From Salimicrobium humidisoli (lineage in GTDB: Bacteria; Bacillota; Bacilli; Bacillales; Halobacillaceae): a stretch of 64,000 nucleotides of DNA. The notes beneath the pieces are model-generated. The model did no database searches and was not told the DNA's origin. It saw only the letters and a program-made list of their open reading frames with translations. A program made the position numbers and the translations under genes. Where the stretch lies: NCBI RefSeq assembly GCF_002295105.1, contig NZ_NSGH01000011.1, positions 30,875 to 94,874 of the forward strand, written 5' to 3'. Shown here in pieces: positions 1-7,947 of this stretch. Positions within the stretch are counted from its first letter, which is position 1. The number at the start of each line of letters is the position of its first letter.

Positions 1-207
1 GATTTCTCGCATCGTCTCTATGCCGTCTCTTTCCTGCATCAGAAGATCAATCAGCAGAATGTCCACCTGGTGAGCCTCAAGCAGTGCAGCATCCACCTCC
101 CGGCCGTCGGTTCTCTCCCCGGCTACCGTTCCGAGATCCGCATCCTCTATCATTTCGGCGAGCATGGCCCTCACCGATATATCGTCATCCACGATGAAGT
201 AATTCAT
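1..207 (-). CDS. Response regulator, GlnL-like, receiver domain (partial, cut by window edge)
   Basis: The first 69 codons of a two-component response regulator are visible; the rest lies beyond base 1. The protein begins MNYFIVDDD, giving the acidic pocket of a CheY-like receiver, and has the phospho-acceptor aspartate in ILLIDLLM near residue 53. This wording resembles the GlnL (YcbB) receiver of Bacillus more than CitT/DcuR. Its ATG at 205-207 lies inside the end of the upstream kinase gene (23-base overlap), so the two are translationally coupled. The DNA-binding domain is not visible, so assignment to GlnL rather than another regulator is inference. Confidence 0.85.
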   Translation of the reverse strand, partial: MNYFIVDDDISVRAMLAEMIEDADLGTVAGERTDGREVDAALLEAHQVDILLIDLLMQERDGIETMREI

Positions 208-1474
208 TGTCACTCCCCATTTCCATTAATTTTTCTTCAGGAATCCGAATAAAAAAAGAAGTTCCCTGTACTGACGGAAGCAATCGGATTCTCCCTTCCA
301 TTTTTTTCACGACCTCCCGTACGTAGGACAGCCCTATCCCTGTAGAGGGGGCACCGGCAGAATCGAACTTGGACGTATAGCCCTCTTCAAAAACGACCTC
401 CTCCATCCTTTCAGGGATGCCCGGTCCGTTATCGGAAATCGTTACTTCCAGATGATTTTCTTTCCTTTCCACCATCATTTCCACGTTTCCTTCCCCTTCG
501 ATGGCTTCTACGGCATTGGAGATGAGGTTATTCAGTACGGAAAGGAGTACGTAGGTAGGGTACCGGTTCTCCCCCGTCTTATTACTGAGAGTGAAACGTA
601 CGTCTTTTCGAAGAAGCTCAGCATAAGCAGCATTGGACTTTTTCAGTATGTCTCCTATTTCTTCCATACTCAGCCAGGAAGTATCACTTTCCCTTGCAAT
701 CACGTTCGATAACCCGGCGTAGATCCGCTGGTTATCTTTTTTTATTTCGTGCACTTTATTCGCTATGACAAGCAGAGAGGAAGACTCCTCCCTTCCGCTT
801 TCCTCTTTCATATTCCGGTAAAGCTCGTAACTCTCTTTCGTAACCGTTTCGGCATCCCGCATCGTTTTGGACAGATGAACGGCCTCCGTGTACAGACCGG
901 ACAACACCATCATCATATGCTCCTTCTGCTTTTTCTGCTGCAGTTCTTCCGTTTTCGCCTGTTTATACAGCAGAATGTTGAAAAAACCAAGCACGAAAAA
1001 ACTGCGGATAAAAGCGACTTCCAGCAACAGCCCTATCGTTCCGAAATTCACCGGCTGGTTCATAACTCCGCTTCGCAGCAAGATCTCGGCCGTACTTGCC
1101 ATAATCTCCAGGGAAACACCCAACAGTCCGACGACGATAGGTTTATGGTAGTACTTTGAAACCTTCAGGAAACGGAACAGCAGGCCGTAGGTGAGATAGT
1201 AAAAGAATACCGGAAAGTGGGTAAGGAACGCTTCCTCAAGCGGAACGGCGCCCCCGTACATATCCAGTCCCGTCCGGAACAGGACGACGGACGTCGCCAC
1301 TGCCAGCGTCAGGGTGACCTGGCGCAGATTCGCCCTCCACAACAGAAAAAAGAAGAACAGGGGGGTCCCGAAACTTACCCGGAAACTTCCTTCGAACGGA
1401 TAAAACTTGAGTTCTCCGGCCAGCGGTACCATCACAATAACCATTATAACAATCAGCAGTTTCTTTTTAATCAT
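185..1474 (-). CDS. Membrane sensor histidine kinase, GlnK/YcbA-like
   Basis: A 429-residue sensor kinase. Roughly residues 1-180 are hydrophobic with about six membrane segments and no large extracellular domain. A helical linker follows, then a dimerisation/H-box region (VHEIKKDNQ, near 245), then an HATPase_c domain with N-box NLISNAVEAI, G1 box DNGPGIP and G2 box STGIGLSYV. The H-box followed by KKDNQRIYAGLS matches what I remember of GlnK of Bacillus. The start has a good ribosome site (GAAGGAGAG). It is divergent from an acidic amino acid symporter and aspartase, so sensing of glutamate, aspartate or glutamine is likely but inferred. Confidence 0.85.
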   Translation of the reverse strand: MIKKKLLIVIMVIVMVPLAGELKFYPFEGSFRVSFGTPLFFFFLLWRANLRQVTLTLAVATSVVLFRTGLDMYGGAVPLEEAFLTHFPVFFYYLTYGLLFRFLKVSKYYHKPIVVGLLGVSLEIMASTAEILLRSGVMNQPVNFGTIGLLLEVAFIRSFFVLGFFNILLYKQAKTEELQQKKQKEHMMMVLSGLYTEAVHLSKTMRDAETVTKESYELYRNMKEESGREESSSLLVIANKVHEIKKDNQRIYAGLSNVIARESDTSWLSMEEIGDILKKSNAAYAELLRKDVRFTLSNKTGENRYPTYVLLSVLNNLISNAVEAIEGEGNVEMMVERKENHLEVTISDNGPGIPERMEEVVFEEGYTSKFDSAGAPSTGIGLSYVREVVKKMEGRIRLLPSVQGTSFFIRIPEEKLMEMGSDNELLHRG

Positions 1475-1508
1475 CAGGGTCTCTCCTTCAAAAATTCACG
1501 GATTTATT

Positions 1509-1550
1509 TGTATGTATGCGTAGGTTTCTGTATGTATCCGTAGGTATGCG
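1509..1550 (+). promoter_or_regulatory. Phased direct repeat, probable response-regulator operator
   Basis: A 17-base unit TGTATGTATGCGTAGGT at 1509-1525 recurs at 1529-1545 with one change, exactly 20 bases apart. A partial third copy (AGGTATGCG) follows at 1542-1550. The repeat lies between the divergent kinase gene and the symporter gene, 38-79 bases before the symporter ATG. Two-turn spacing on one DNA face is typical of response-regulator dimers. I see no good -35 box for the symporter, which fits an activated promoter. The protein that binds is inferred. Confidence 0.55.
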
Positions 1551-1587
1551 CTTACATTGTGTATTACATATTGACTGGAGGGTTGTT

Positions 1588-2826
1588 ATGAAAAATAATC
1601 TCGTATTCCAAATATTCATCGCTTTCTTTTTAGCAATTGTTCTCGGCGTTTTCGTCGGACCTGATATACAAGTAGTACAGCCGCTCGGGGATCTTTTCCT
1701 CAGACTTATTAAATTTATCATTGTTCCCCTCGTTCTGTCTTCCCTTGTAGTCGGAGTCGCCAGTACCGGGGATCTGAAAGAGCTCGGGAACCTGAGTTTC
1801 AAAACGGTTTCCTATTATATGGTGACGACAGCGGTCGCCATCTCCATCGGGCTTCTGAGCGGAAATCTGTTCTCTCCCGGAACCGGAGTCGATATTGAAG
1901 TTCCGGAAGGGGAACAGGTCGCTGCCCAGGAGACTCCCGGTATTAAAGAGACGCTGCTGAACATTGTGCCGACCAACCCGGTTGCCGCACTTACGGAAGG
2001 CAACATGCTGCAGGTGATCTTCTTTGCCATCTTCCTCGGGATCGGCATCACGATGGCAGGTGAGAAAGCCCGTACGCTTTATCAAATATTCGATCAGCTG
2101 GCGGAAGTCATGTATAAAATCACCGGTGTCGTGATGAGATTCGCACCCATCGGTATATTCGGCCTTATCGCACCTACCGTCGGGGAGTACGGTGTGTCCG
2201 TACTGTGGCCTTTATTCAAAGTCATTCTCGCGCTGCTCGTCGGCTCACTCGTGCACGTACTGCTCGTCTACTCGTTCTCCGTGAAAGTTTTCGGCAAGAT
2301 GAGTCCCGTCACTTTCTTCAAGGAACTGATTCCGGTCATTATGGTGGCTTTCAGTACGTCCAGCAGCTCGGGAACTTTGCCTATGACAATCAAGTATTCC
2401 GAAGAAAAATTAAAAGTACCGCAAAAAATCAGCAGTTTCGTTCTGCCGCTCGGCGCGACCATCAATATGAACGGTACAGCCCTGTATCAGGGTGTCTGCG
2501 TGCTGTTCGTCGCTCAGTACTTTGGAATGGAGCTGACTTTGATCGATCAGCTCACCGTCGTGCTGACCGCCACACTGGCTTCCATCGGAACCGCCGGCGT
2601 CCCGAGTGCCGGACTTATTATGCTGTCGATGGTTATGACTTCCATCGGTCTGCCACTCGAAGGTATAGCACTGCTCGCAGGAATCGACCGTATTCTGGAT
2701 ATGATCAGAACTTCCGTGAACGTTCTCGGGGATGCATCAGCCGCAGTCGTTGTAAGCCCATCTGACAGGAACCGCCCCGATGTTCTGGAAGACGAAGAAA
2801 ACTATACAACAGCCCACTACGGGTAA
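1588..2826 (+). CDS. Dicarboxylate/amino acid:cation symporter, GltP-like (acidic amino acid uptake)
   Basis: This 412-residue DAACS (SLC1) protein would import glutamate or aspartate with sodium or protons. Visible hallmarks are the serine-rich hairpin tip TSSSSGTLP, the NMNGTALYQ segment of TM7, the second hairpin around GVPSAG, and DMIRTSVNVLGD in TM8. In archaeal GltPh the equivalent Asp binds the substrate amino group and the Arg the side-chain carboxylate, favouring an acidic amino acid. ATG 1588 is chosen because GGAGGGTTGTT precedes it; a longer frame upstream would run through the repeated operator. Aspartase follows 29 bases downstream. Confidence 0.9.
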   Translation: MKNNLVFQIFIAFFLAIVLGVFVGPDIQVVQPLGDLFLRLIKFIIVPLVLSSLVVGVASTGDLKELGNLSFKTVSYYMVTTAVAISIGLLSGNLFSPGTGVDIEVPEGEQVAAQETPGIKETLLNIVPTNPVAALTEGNMLQVIFFAIFLGIGITMAGEKARTLYQIFDQLAEVMYKITGVVMRFAPIGIFGLIAPTVGEYGVSVLWPLFKVILALLVGSLVHVLLVYSFSVKVFGKMSPVTFFKELIPVIMVAFSTSSSSGTLPMTIKYSEEKLKVPQKISSFVLPLGATINMNGTALYQGVCVLFVAQYFGMELTLIDQLTVVLTATLASIGTAGVPSAGLIMLSMVMTSIGLPLEGIALLAGIDRILDMIRTSVNVLGDASAAVVVSPSDRNRPDVLEDEENYTTAHYG

Positions 2827-2855
2827 TAAGAATCCACACGGAAAGGAAAGATACC

Positions 2856-4283
2856 ATGAACCGTTTATATCGTACAGAAACAGACTCTATCGGGGAAAAA
2901 GAGATTCCCGCCGAAGCTTATTACGGCATCCAGACGCTGCGTGCCAAAGAGAACTTCCCGATTACGGGGTACAACCTCGATGATTCCATGATTACGGCCG
3001 TGGCTATGGTTAAAAAAGCGGCAGCTATGGCGAACAGGGACGCCGGTCACCTCCCTCTTCACATAAGCGAAGCTATCATCGGGGCTGCCGATGAACTGCT
3101 GGAAGGCTTTCACCATGACCAGTTTCTCGTAGATCCTATCCAGGGCGGGGCCGGTACTTCCGTGAATATGAATGCGAACGAAGTTATCGCAAACCGGGCT
3201 CTTGAAATCGCGGGACGGGACAAAGGCGACTACGATTATATCAATCCCAATAATCATGTGAACATGGCACAGTCGACCAACGACGTCTTCCCTACTACGA
3301 TGCATATCGCTGCTGTAACCGGGATGACCCGGCTGGAACAGACGATGGAAACGATGGCGGATACATTCGGCAAGAAGGCGGCCGATTTCGATCACATCAT
3401 TAAAGTGGGACGAACGCACCTGCAGGACGCCGTTCCGATCCGGCTCGGGCAGGAACTGAAAAGCTACCAGCGGGTAATCGAGCGTGACCTCAACCGGATC
3501 AGACGCTCCAAAGATAATCTGTTCGAAATCAACATGGGGGCAACAGCGGTCGGTACCGGTCTGAACGCCGACCCGGTATATACGAAGCTCGTAGTGGAGT
3601 ATCTCGCTGACATCAGCGGACTTCCGCTCAGGGCAGCAGAGAACCTGGTGGACACCACCCAGAACACCGATGCTTACACGGAAGTTTCCTCTGCTTTGAA
3701 AAACACTATGACGAGCATGTCCAAAATAGCGAATGATTTTCGTCTGATGGCCTCCGGGCCGAGAACCGGACTGAGCGAAATCACTTTGCCGGCCAGACAG
3801 CCGGGCTCGTCCATTATGCCCGGAAAAGTGAACCCGGTCATGCCGGAAGTCATTAACCAGATCGCTTTTCAGGTTATGGGAAATGACCACACCGTGAGCA
3901 TGGCCTCAGAAGCCGGGCAGCTGGAACTGAACGTCATGGAACCGGTCATGATTTTCAACCTGCTTGAATCCATCACTATTATGAACAACGGGTTCGGTGT
4001 TTTTACGGATCTGTGTCTGAAAGATCTGCAGGCGAACGAAGAAGTACTCCGGGAGAACGTGGAGAAAAGCCTCGGAATCATTACGGCTTTAAGCCCGCAC
4101 ATCGGTTATGAACGCTCTTCACAAATCGCCCAGGAAGGCATCAGAACCGGCAAAACAGTGCGCACCCTCTGTATGGAGTATGAGGTTTTGAATTACGAAG
4201 ACCTGGAAATCATTCTCGATAGCTACGAGATGACCTACCCGGGTATTGCAGGAGCACACCTGAAAGAAGAAATGACAGTCTGA
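2856..4283 (+). CDS. aspA: Aspartate ammonia-lyase (aspartase)
   Basis: This 475-residue member of the fumarase/aspartase superfamily deaminates L-aspartate to fumarate and ammonia. The family signature GSSIMPGKVNP sits at residues 317-327 (mobile catalytic loop with its serine), and the substrate segments NMAQSTNDVFPT and GRTHLQDAVP are present. The N-terminus with YYGIQTLRAKENF reads as aspartase rather than class II fumarase, which normally has YWGAQT. It lies directly after the acidic amino acid symporter and ends at a terminator, so the pair forms an aspartate uptake and catabolism operon. Confidence 0.92.
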   Translation: MNRLYRTETDSIGEKEIPAEAYYGIQTLRAKENFPITGYNLDDSMITAVAMVKKAAAMANRDAGHLPLHISEAIIGAADELLEGFHHDQFLVDPIQGGAGTSVNMNANEVIANRALEIAGRDKGDYDYINPNNHVNMAQSTNDVFPTTMHIAAVTGMTRLEQTMETMADTFGKKAADFDHIIKVGRTHLQDAVPIRLGQELKSYQRVIERDLNRIRRSKDNLFEINMGATAVGTGLNADPVYTKLVVEYLADISGLPLRAAENLVDTTQNTDAYTEVSSALKNTMTSMSKIANDFRLMASGPRTGLSEITLPARQPGSSIMPGKVNPVMPEVINQIAFQVMGNDHTVSMASEAGQLELNVMEPVMIFNLLESITIMNNGFGVFTDLCLKDLQANEEVLRENVEKSLGIITALSPHIGYERSSQIAQEGIRTGKTVRTLCMEYEVLNYEDLEIILDSYEMTYPGIAGAHLKEEMTV

Positions 4284-4297
4284 TACGAAAGCTTCAC

Positions 4298-4325
4298 AGG
4301 GACGCACTCCGGCGTCCCTTTTTTT
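4298..4325 (+). terminator. Intrinsic terminator after aspA
   Basis: The stem GGGACGC/GCGTCCC with an extra A-T pair is followed by a run of seven T. It lies 15 bases after the aspA stop. Confidence 0.9.
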
Positions 4326-4378
4326 ACGGAAGGAACACGGCCGGATCTTTCCCGTTTTTTTGAAATTTCTAAAAATCA

Positions 4379-4408
4379 TTGACATTCCTTTTCTCCTCCC
4401 GGTAGAAT
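4379..4408 (+). promoter_or_regulatory. Sigma-A promoter of the SAM riboswitch transcript
   Basis: TTGACA at 4379-4384 and TAGAAT at 4403-4408 are 18 bases apart, placing the transcript start about 15 bases before the riboswitch. Confidence 0.75.
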
Positions 4409-4429
4409 AAACGTTAATTTCATACAAAT

Positions 4430-4594
4430 CTTATCAAGAGCGGTGGAGGAATCTGGTCCTTTGATCCCGCGGCAACCTGTTTGTAAAGAACAAGGTGCTC
4501 CTTCCAGCAGACACTTTCTGTCTGAAAGATAAGAGCAGGGACGTTCAGGTGAACCCTTCTATTTTTCTTACGGAAAAGTGGAAGGGTTCTTTTT
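4430..4594 (+). ncRNA. SAM-I (S-box) riboswitch with leader terminator
   Basis: The sequence opens with CTTATCAAGAGCGGTGGAGG, carries the CCGCGGCAACCTG segment, and closes P1 with GATAAGAGCAGGG near 4528-4540, all classic S-box elements. A terminator hairpin follows, pairing GAACCCTTC 4551-4559 with GAAGGGTTC 4581-4589 and then T-rich sequence to 4594. In known S-boxes, SAM binding stabilises the terminator and turns the downstream gene off. The controlled gene starts 32 bases further on. Confidence 0.93.
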
Positions 4595-4625
4595 GTATGT
4601 ACAGATATGCAAAGGAGGAGACGAA

Positions 4626-6239
4626 ATGAATTCTTACGGAGTATGGGTCATTACACTGGCGCTGCTGTATACGCTCGCTTTGATCATCGCCGGCAACGTG
4701 GCGAAACGGAAAGCCGGCAGGGGCGAGCAGTATTTCATAGGAGGACGGACGTTCAAGTGGTGGACGGTCGCTTTTTGTATCACCGGACTTTTCTCGGGGT
4801 CGACATACATATCGATCGTGGAACTTTCGTATCTTACGGGAATCTCAGCTATATGGTACGGGGTCGCAGAAACACTGCAGGTCCTGTTGATCGCTCTTTT
4901 GCTCATAAAATCGTTCCGGGAGAAATTGATCGTCACCATCACCGGATTGATAGGTGATCAGTTCGGCAGACGGGCCAAAGCGTTATCCGGGGCCATTACG
5001 GCCTTCGCTTTCCCGATGTGGTCGGTGGCCACGGCCATCGCATTCGCTTCTGCCTTCCACGTCTTCACCGGCGTGTCTCTGTCTTTATCCGTGGCGTTCA
5101 CGGCCCTGCTTCTATTCGTTTATTTACAGTCAGGCGGCATGTGGGCGGTCGCCTTTACGCAAACGATGAACACCATCGTCTTCGCGATCATGTTTGTAAT
5201 CGGAGCAGCGGCCTTCTTCATTAATCCGGGCATCTCCGGCCTGCAGCAGCTGGCCATCGACCAGCCCGGGATGTTCGACTGGGGAGGGGCCGGTCTTCAG
5301 GTCATTCTCGTGTGGTTCGCCACGTTTCTCGTAAATGTCATTTTAGCCCAGGCCGCTTTTCAGATGGCACTGTCCTGCAGAACACCGGAAGAGGGACAGA
5401 AAGGGCTGCTCGTGGCGGAAGCGATGAGCATCCCCTTCATTCTTTTCGGTATTCTTTTCGGGCTCTCGGCGGCTGCAGTCGTACCTGATGCAAGTCTCGG
5501 TCTTATCGCACTGCCGCAGTACCTGATGGGGGTCCTTCCCGCTCCTCTGGTCGGGCTGTTCTTCCTCGGTATCTGGGCCTGCGCTCTCGGATGGGGCGCT
5601 CCGTGTCAGTTCTCAGGCGCTACAAGTCTCGGAAAAGATGTGGGGAGCGCGATCTTCCCTGACGCTTCTCCCGAAAAGCTGGTCAAGTATACGAAATGGT
5701 CATTGCTGTTCCTTACAGGCCTGATGATCGTCTTCGGCTTCCTGCGTACGGAACAGTCGGCCTGGTGGAACGTGCTCGCCTGGACGATGAGAAACTCCGC
5801 CACCTTCGCCCCCGTAGTTGCTGCTCTGTTCTGGCCGCTCGTTACAAAAAGGGCTGTCCTCGGTTCGTTGTTCGGGGGTTTCGCAGCAGGTCTGCTCTGG
5901 TATCACCTGAGTAACTGGCACCCTTCGGATTTCTTTCTCAATATCCATCCGGTCTGGGTGGGGATGAGCGTCAATATTCTTACCATGGTAGTATTCACTG
6001 TCGTTTTCAGTTACGGCACCTGGAAAATATCCATGACTAACCCTGTTAAAAGCAGTGCCGTACTCGGGACGGTCATTGTCCTTCTGGCGGTTAACGGTTA
6101 TTTTTACGAGACACTTCACGCCGCCGGAGTTATCGGACTTACGCTATTTCTGAATGTACTAGCCTTGTTCATCGGGAGTATCATGTGTATTAAACCAAAA
6201 TCGACCACAATGGCCGCGAAGAAGGAAGTGGTATCTTAA
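4626..6239 (+). CDS. Sodium:solute symporter (SSS family) under SAM riboswitch control
   Basis: A 537-residue polytopic protein with about 13 membrane segments and the SSS features GRTFKWWTVAF, FSGSTYISIVELSY and a long conserved core. The ATG at 4626 follows AAAGGAGGAGACGA. The S-box leader links it to methionine or sulfur metabolism, so a methionine, methionine-precursor or methylthio-compound substrate is likely. The SSS family also carries proline, pantothenate, sugars and choline, so the substrate cannot be read from sequence. It is monocistronic, ending at a hairpin shared with the converging gene. Confidence 0.85.
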   Translation: MNSYGVWVITLALLYTLALIIAGNVAKRKAGRGEQYFIGGRTFKWWTVAFCITGLFSGSTYISIVELSYLTGISAIWYGVAETLQVLLIALLLIKSFREKLIVTITGLIGDQFGRRAKALSGAITAFAFPMWSVATAIAFASAFHVFTGVSLSLSVAFTALLLFVYLQSGGMWAVAFTQTMNTIVFAIMFVIGAAAFFINPGISGLQQLAIDQPGMFDWGGAGLQVILVWFATFLVNVILAQAAFQMALSCRTPEEGQKGLLVAEAMSIPFILFGILFGLSAAAVVPDASLGLIALPQYLMGVLPAPLVGLFFLGIWACALGWGAPCQFSGATSLGKDVGSAIFPDASPEKLVKYTKWSLLFLTGLMIVFGFLRTEQSAWWNVLAWTMRNSATFAPVVAALFWPLVTKRAVLGSLFGGFAAGLLWYHLSNWHPSDFFLNIHPVWVGMSVNILTMVVFTVVFSYGTWKISMTNPVKSSAVLGTVIVLLAVNGYFYETLHAAGVIGLTLFLNVLALFIGSIMCIKPKSTTMAAKKEVVS

Positions 6240-6293
6240 AAATTATTGAGAACCTTGTCCCCACTACACAGAAACATCCTCCGTTACAAACAA

Positions 6294-6331
6294 AATCCCC
6301 GTCCCGGGTCAATACTCCGGGCGGGGATTCT
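6294..6331. terminator. Bidirectional terminator hairpin
   Basis: AATCCCCG (6294-6301) pairs with CGGGGATT (6322-6329), with inner CCCGG/CCGGG pairing. Reading minus, the stem is followed by TTGTTTGT; reading plus the T-run is poorer. It separates two converging genes. Confidence 0.7.
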
Positions 6332-6355
6332 CTGTTTTCGGAAAGATACTCGTAT

Positions 6356-6871
6356 CTAGTTCGAATTATCATCGAAATGGACGGTATCTTTCAGTTTATT
6401 CTTATCGTCCATGGAATTGTTGCTCGCCATTTTTTTAACGAACTCTTTGACGGTTTTGACGTTCACACCTGCTTCCCAGTATTCAGCAACGTCAGGCGTC
6501 ACTTTTACAAGCACGACGTTCGGGTCTTCCGCCGAAGCATTCAGTACTTTTTCGACGATTTTATTCCAGTACTCTTTCTTCTTCTCCACGTCCTGAACGA
6601 ATTCTGCCGTACCGCTGATGGAGACATAGGAGCTGCCGGCATAGGCCAGGTTCACCGCAGGGTTATTACCGATGTCCCTGTATTTGTCTGTATCTTTCTC
6701 CGTGATAAACCAGAATTCTTCTTCGTCCAGCAATACTTCCTGAGTGTGCATCGGCCGGGAACTAAGTCTTCCTTCCGGAGATACGGTCGTCAGCATCGCC
6801 ACTTTTTCATCTTTGATCAGTTCTTTGATCTGCTTAAGGGTTTCTTCGTTTTCCGAATGTTTATCAGTCAT
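6356..6871 (-). CDS. General stress protein 26-like, pyridoxamine 5'-phosphate oxidase fold
   Basis: A 171-residue soluble protein of the flavin/PNPOx-like split-barrel family, close to the general stress protein 26 group (B. subtilis YdaG). Typical segments are VAMLTTVSPEGRLSSRPM, WFITEKDTDKYRDI and VNLAYAGSSYVSISGTAEF. Such proteins bind flavin or a related cofactor; the reaction is unknown. AGGAGGAAG precedes the ATG. It stands alone, converging on the symporter gene. Confidence 0.8.
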   Translation of the reverse strand: MTDKHSENEETLKQIKELIKDEKVAMLTTVSPEGRLSSRPMHTQEVLLDEEEFWFITEKDTDKYRDIGNNPAVNLAYAGSSYVSISGTAEFVQDVEKKKEYWNKIVEKVLNASAEDPNVVLVKVTPDVAEYWEAGVNVKTVKEFVKKMASNNSMDDKNKLKDTVHFDDNSN

Positions 6872-7046
6872 AATAACTTCCTCCTCCTGGTGCCAGGCAT
6901 GTTTTGATATCCACCCATACTGTTCCCTGTAGTAGAAGCAGTTACACCTGCTCCCCCAACTTGTACATTACGCTTTTACAGCTGCAAAATGTGGAAGCTA
7001 TGAAAAACAGAAATAACTATAAAAATGAATGTTAAAAAACACACTG

Positions 7047-7074
7047 TTGACAATACTTGCATAAATGTTAGAAT
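7047..7074 (+). promoter_or_regulatory. Sigma-A promoter of the thiazole operon
   Basis: TTGACA 7047-7052 and TAGAAT 7069-7074 are 16 bases apart, about 25 bases before the TPP riboswitch. Confidence 0.7.
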
Positions 7075-7098
7075 TTTACTTACAATTTAATACAAATC

Positions 7099-7188
7099 AC
7101 TAGGGGTGCCTTTTCAAAAGGCTGAGATCAGAGTACTCGACTTTGAGACCCTCGGAACCTGATACGGTTGATACCGGCGAAGGGAAGT
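7099..7188 (+). ncRNA. TPP (THI element) riboswitch
   Basis: The conserved blocks AGGGGTGCC, GGCTGAGATCA and ACCTGATACGG...ACCGGCGAAGGGAA are all present in order. In Bacillota, TPP binding to this aptamer represses thiamine genes by premature termination, and a strong hairpin terminator lies at 7233-7269 before the first gene. Confidence 0.95.
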
Positions 7189-7232
7189 GTACGGACGATA
7201 TTTTCACTATTCTTTTGTTTAATTATACGTTC

Positions 7233-7269
7233 AAAGTCACTTTTCTTTTATCAGAAAAGTGACTTTTTT
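7233..7269 (+). terminator. TPP riboswitch leader terminator
   Basis: The 13-base arms AAAGTCACTTTTC and GAAAAGTGACTTT pair perfectly around an 8-base loop and end in a T-run. It is the expected expression platform of the THI element. Confidence 0.9.
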
Positions 7270-7299
7270 AATTTCAAAAAACGATAAAGGGGGTTCTCA

Positions 7300-7947
7300 G
7301 TGAAACTTAAGCAGCCAGATCAGGACAGTGCAGGAAAAATCCATGTTATATCTACCGGCCGACAGTCCGGTGAAGAATTGATAGGAATAATCGGACAAGT
7401 TCTCCCCTATGTGGATGCCGTACATCTCCGGGAAAAAGAGTGGTCCGATAAGCAGACAGTTCGTTTTACCCGGCAGCTTTATTCCAGCGGTGTACCGAGG
7501 CATAAACTTATCCTTAACCACCGGGCGAGCATTGCCGACAAGGTGAAAGCTAAAGGCGTACAACTGACTCAAGCAAGTATGGATCAGGCAAAAGTTCGCC
7601 GCCTTTATCCGGATTTGATGATAGGCTGCTCCGTACACTCTGTACAGGAAGCTGTCACAGCCTGGCACGCCGGCGCTGATTATTTAGTCTTCGGTCACGT
7701 GTTTCCCAGCAGTTCGAAACCCGGATTACCACCTAAAGGTATACGAGAACTTGAAAAAGTCGTTCACCAAGTAGGAGTGCCTATTTTGGCAATCGGCGGG
7801 ATTACTCCGGAAAACACACGCACCGTGATGGAGGCCGGGGCCAGTGGAGTTGCCGTTCTCTCCGGTGTGCTGCTGGCTGATGATCCTGTTAAAAAAGCGG
7901 CGGCCTACAGAGAGGCAGTGCGCAAAGGAGGAGCAGGAAATGTATGA
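7300..7947 (+). CDS. tenI: Thiazole tautomerase TenI
   Basis: A 215-residue TIM-barrel protein of the ThiE/TenI family. The segments SVHSVQEA, DYLVFGHVFPSSSK and ILAIGGITPENT match TenI, which converts the thiazole product of ThiG to its aromatic tautomer. It starts with GTG at 7300 after AAAGGGGG. It lies first in the TPP-controlled operon, in the place TenI has in B. subtilis, but TenA is absent. ThiE-type thiamine phosphate synthase activity is the alternative; gene order favours TenI. Confidence 0.85.
   Translation: MKLKQPDQDSAGKIHVISTGRQSGEELIGIIGQVLPYVDAVHLREKEWSDKQTVRFTRQLYSSGVPRHKLILNHRASIADKVKAKGVQLTQASMDQAKVRRLYPDLMIGCSVHSVQEAVTAWHAGADYLVFGHVFPSSSKPGLPPKGIRELEKVVHQVGVPILAIGGITPENTRTVMEAGASGVAVLSGVLLADDPVKKAAAYREAVRKGGAGNV

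Noticed and set aside
1509..1550. Short CRISPR-like direct repeat
   Set aside because: Only two full units with 3-base gaps; fits a regulator site, not spacers.
2865..3890. 341-codon open frame on the minus strand
   Set aside because: It lies antisense to aspA, has no ribosome site and reads as low-quality protein; aspA explains the region fully.
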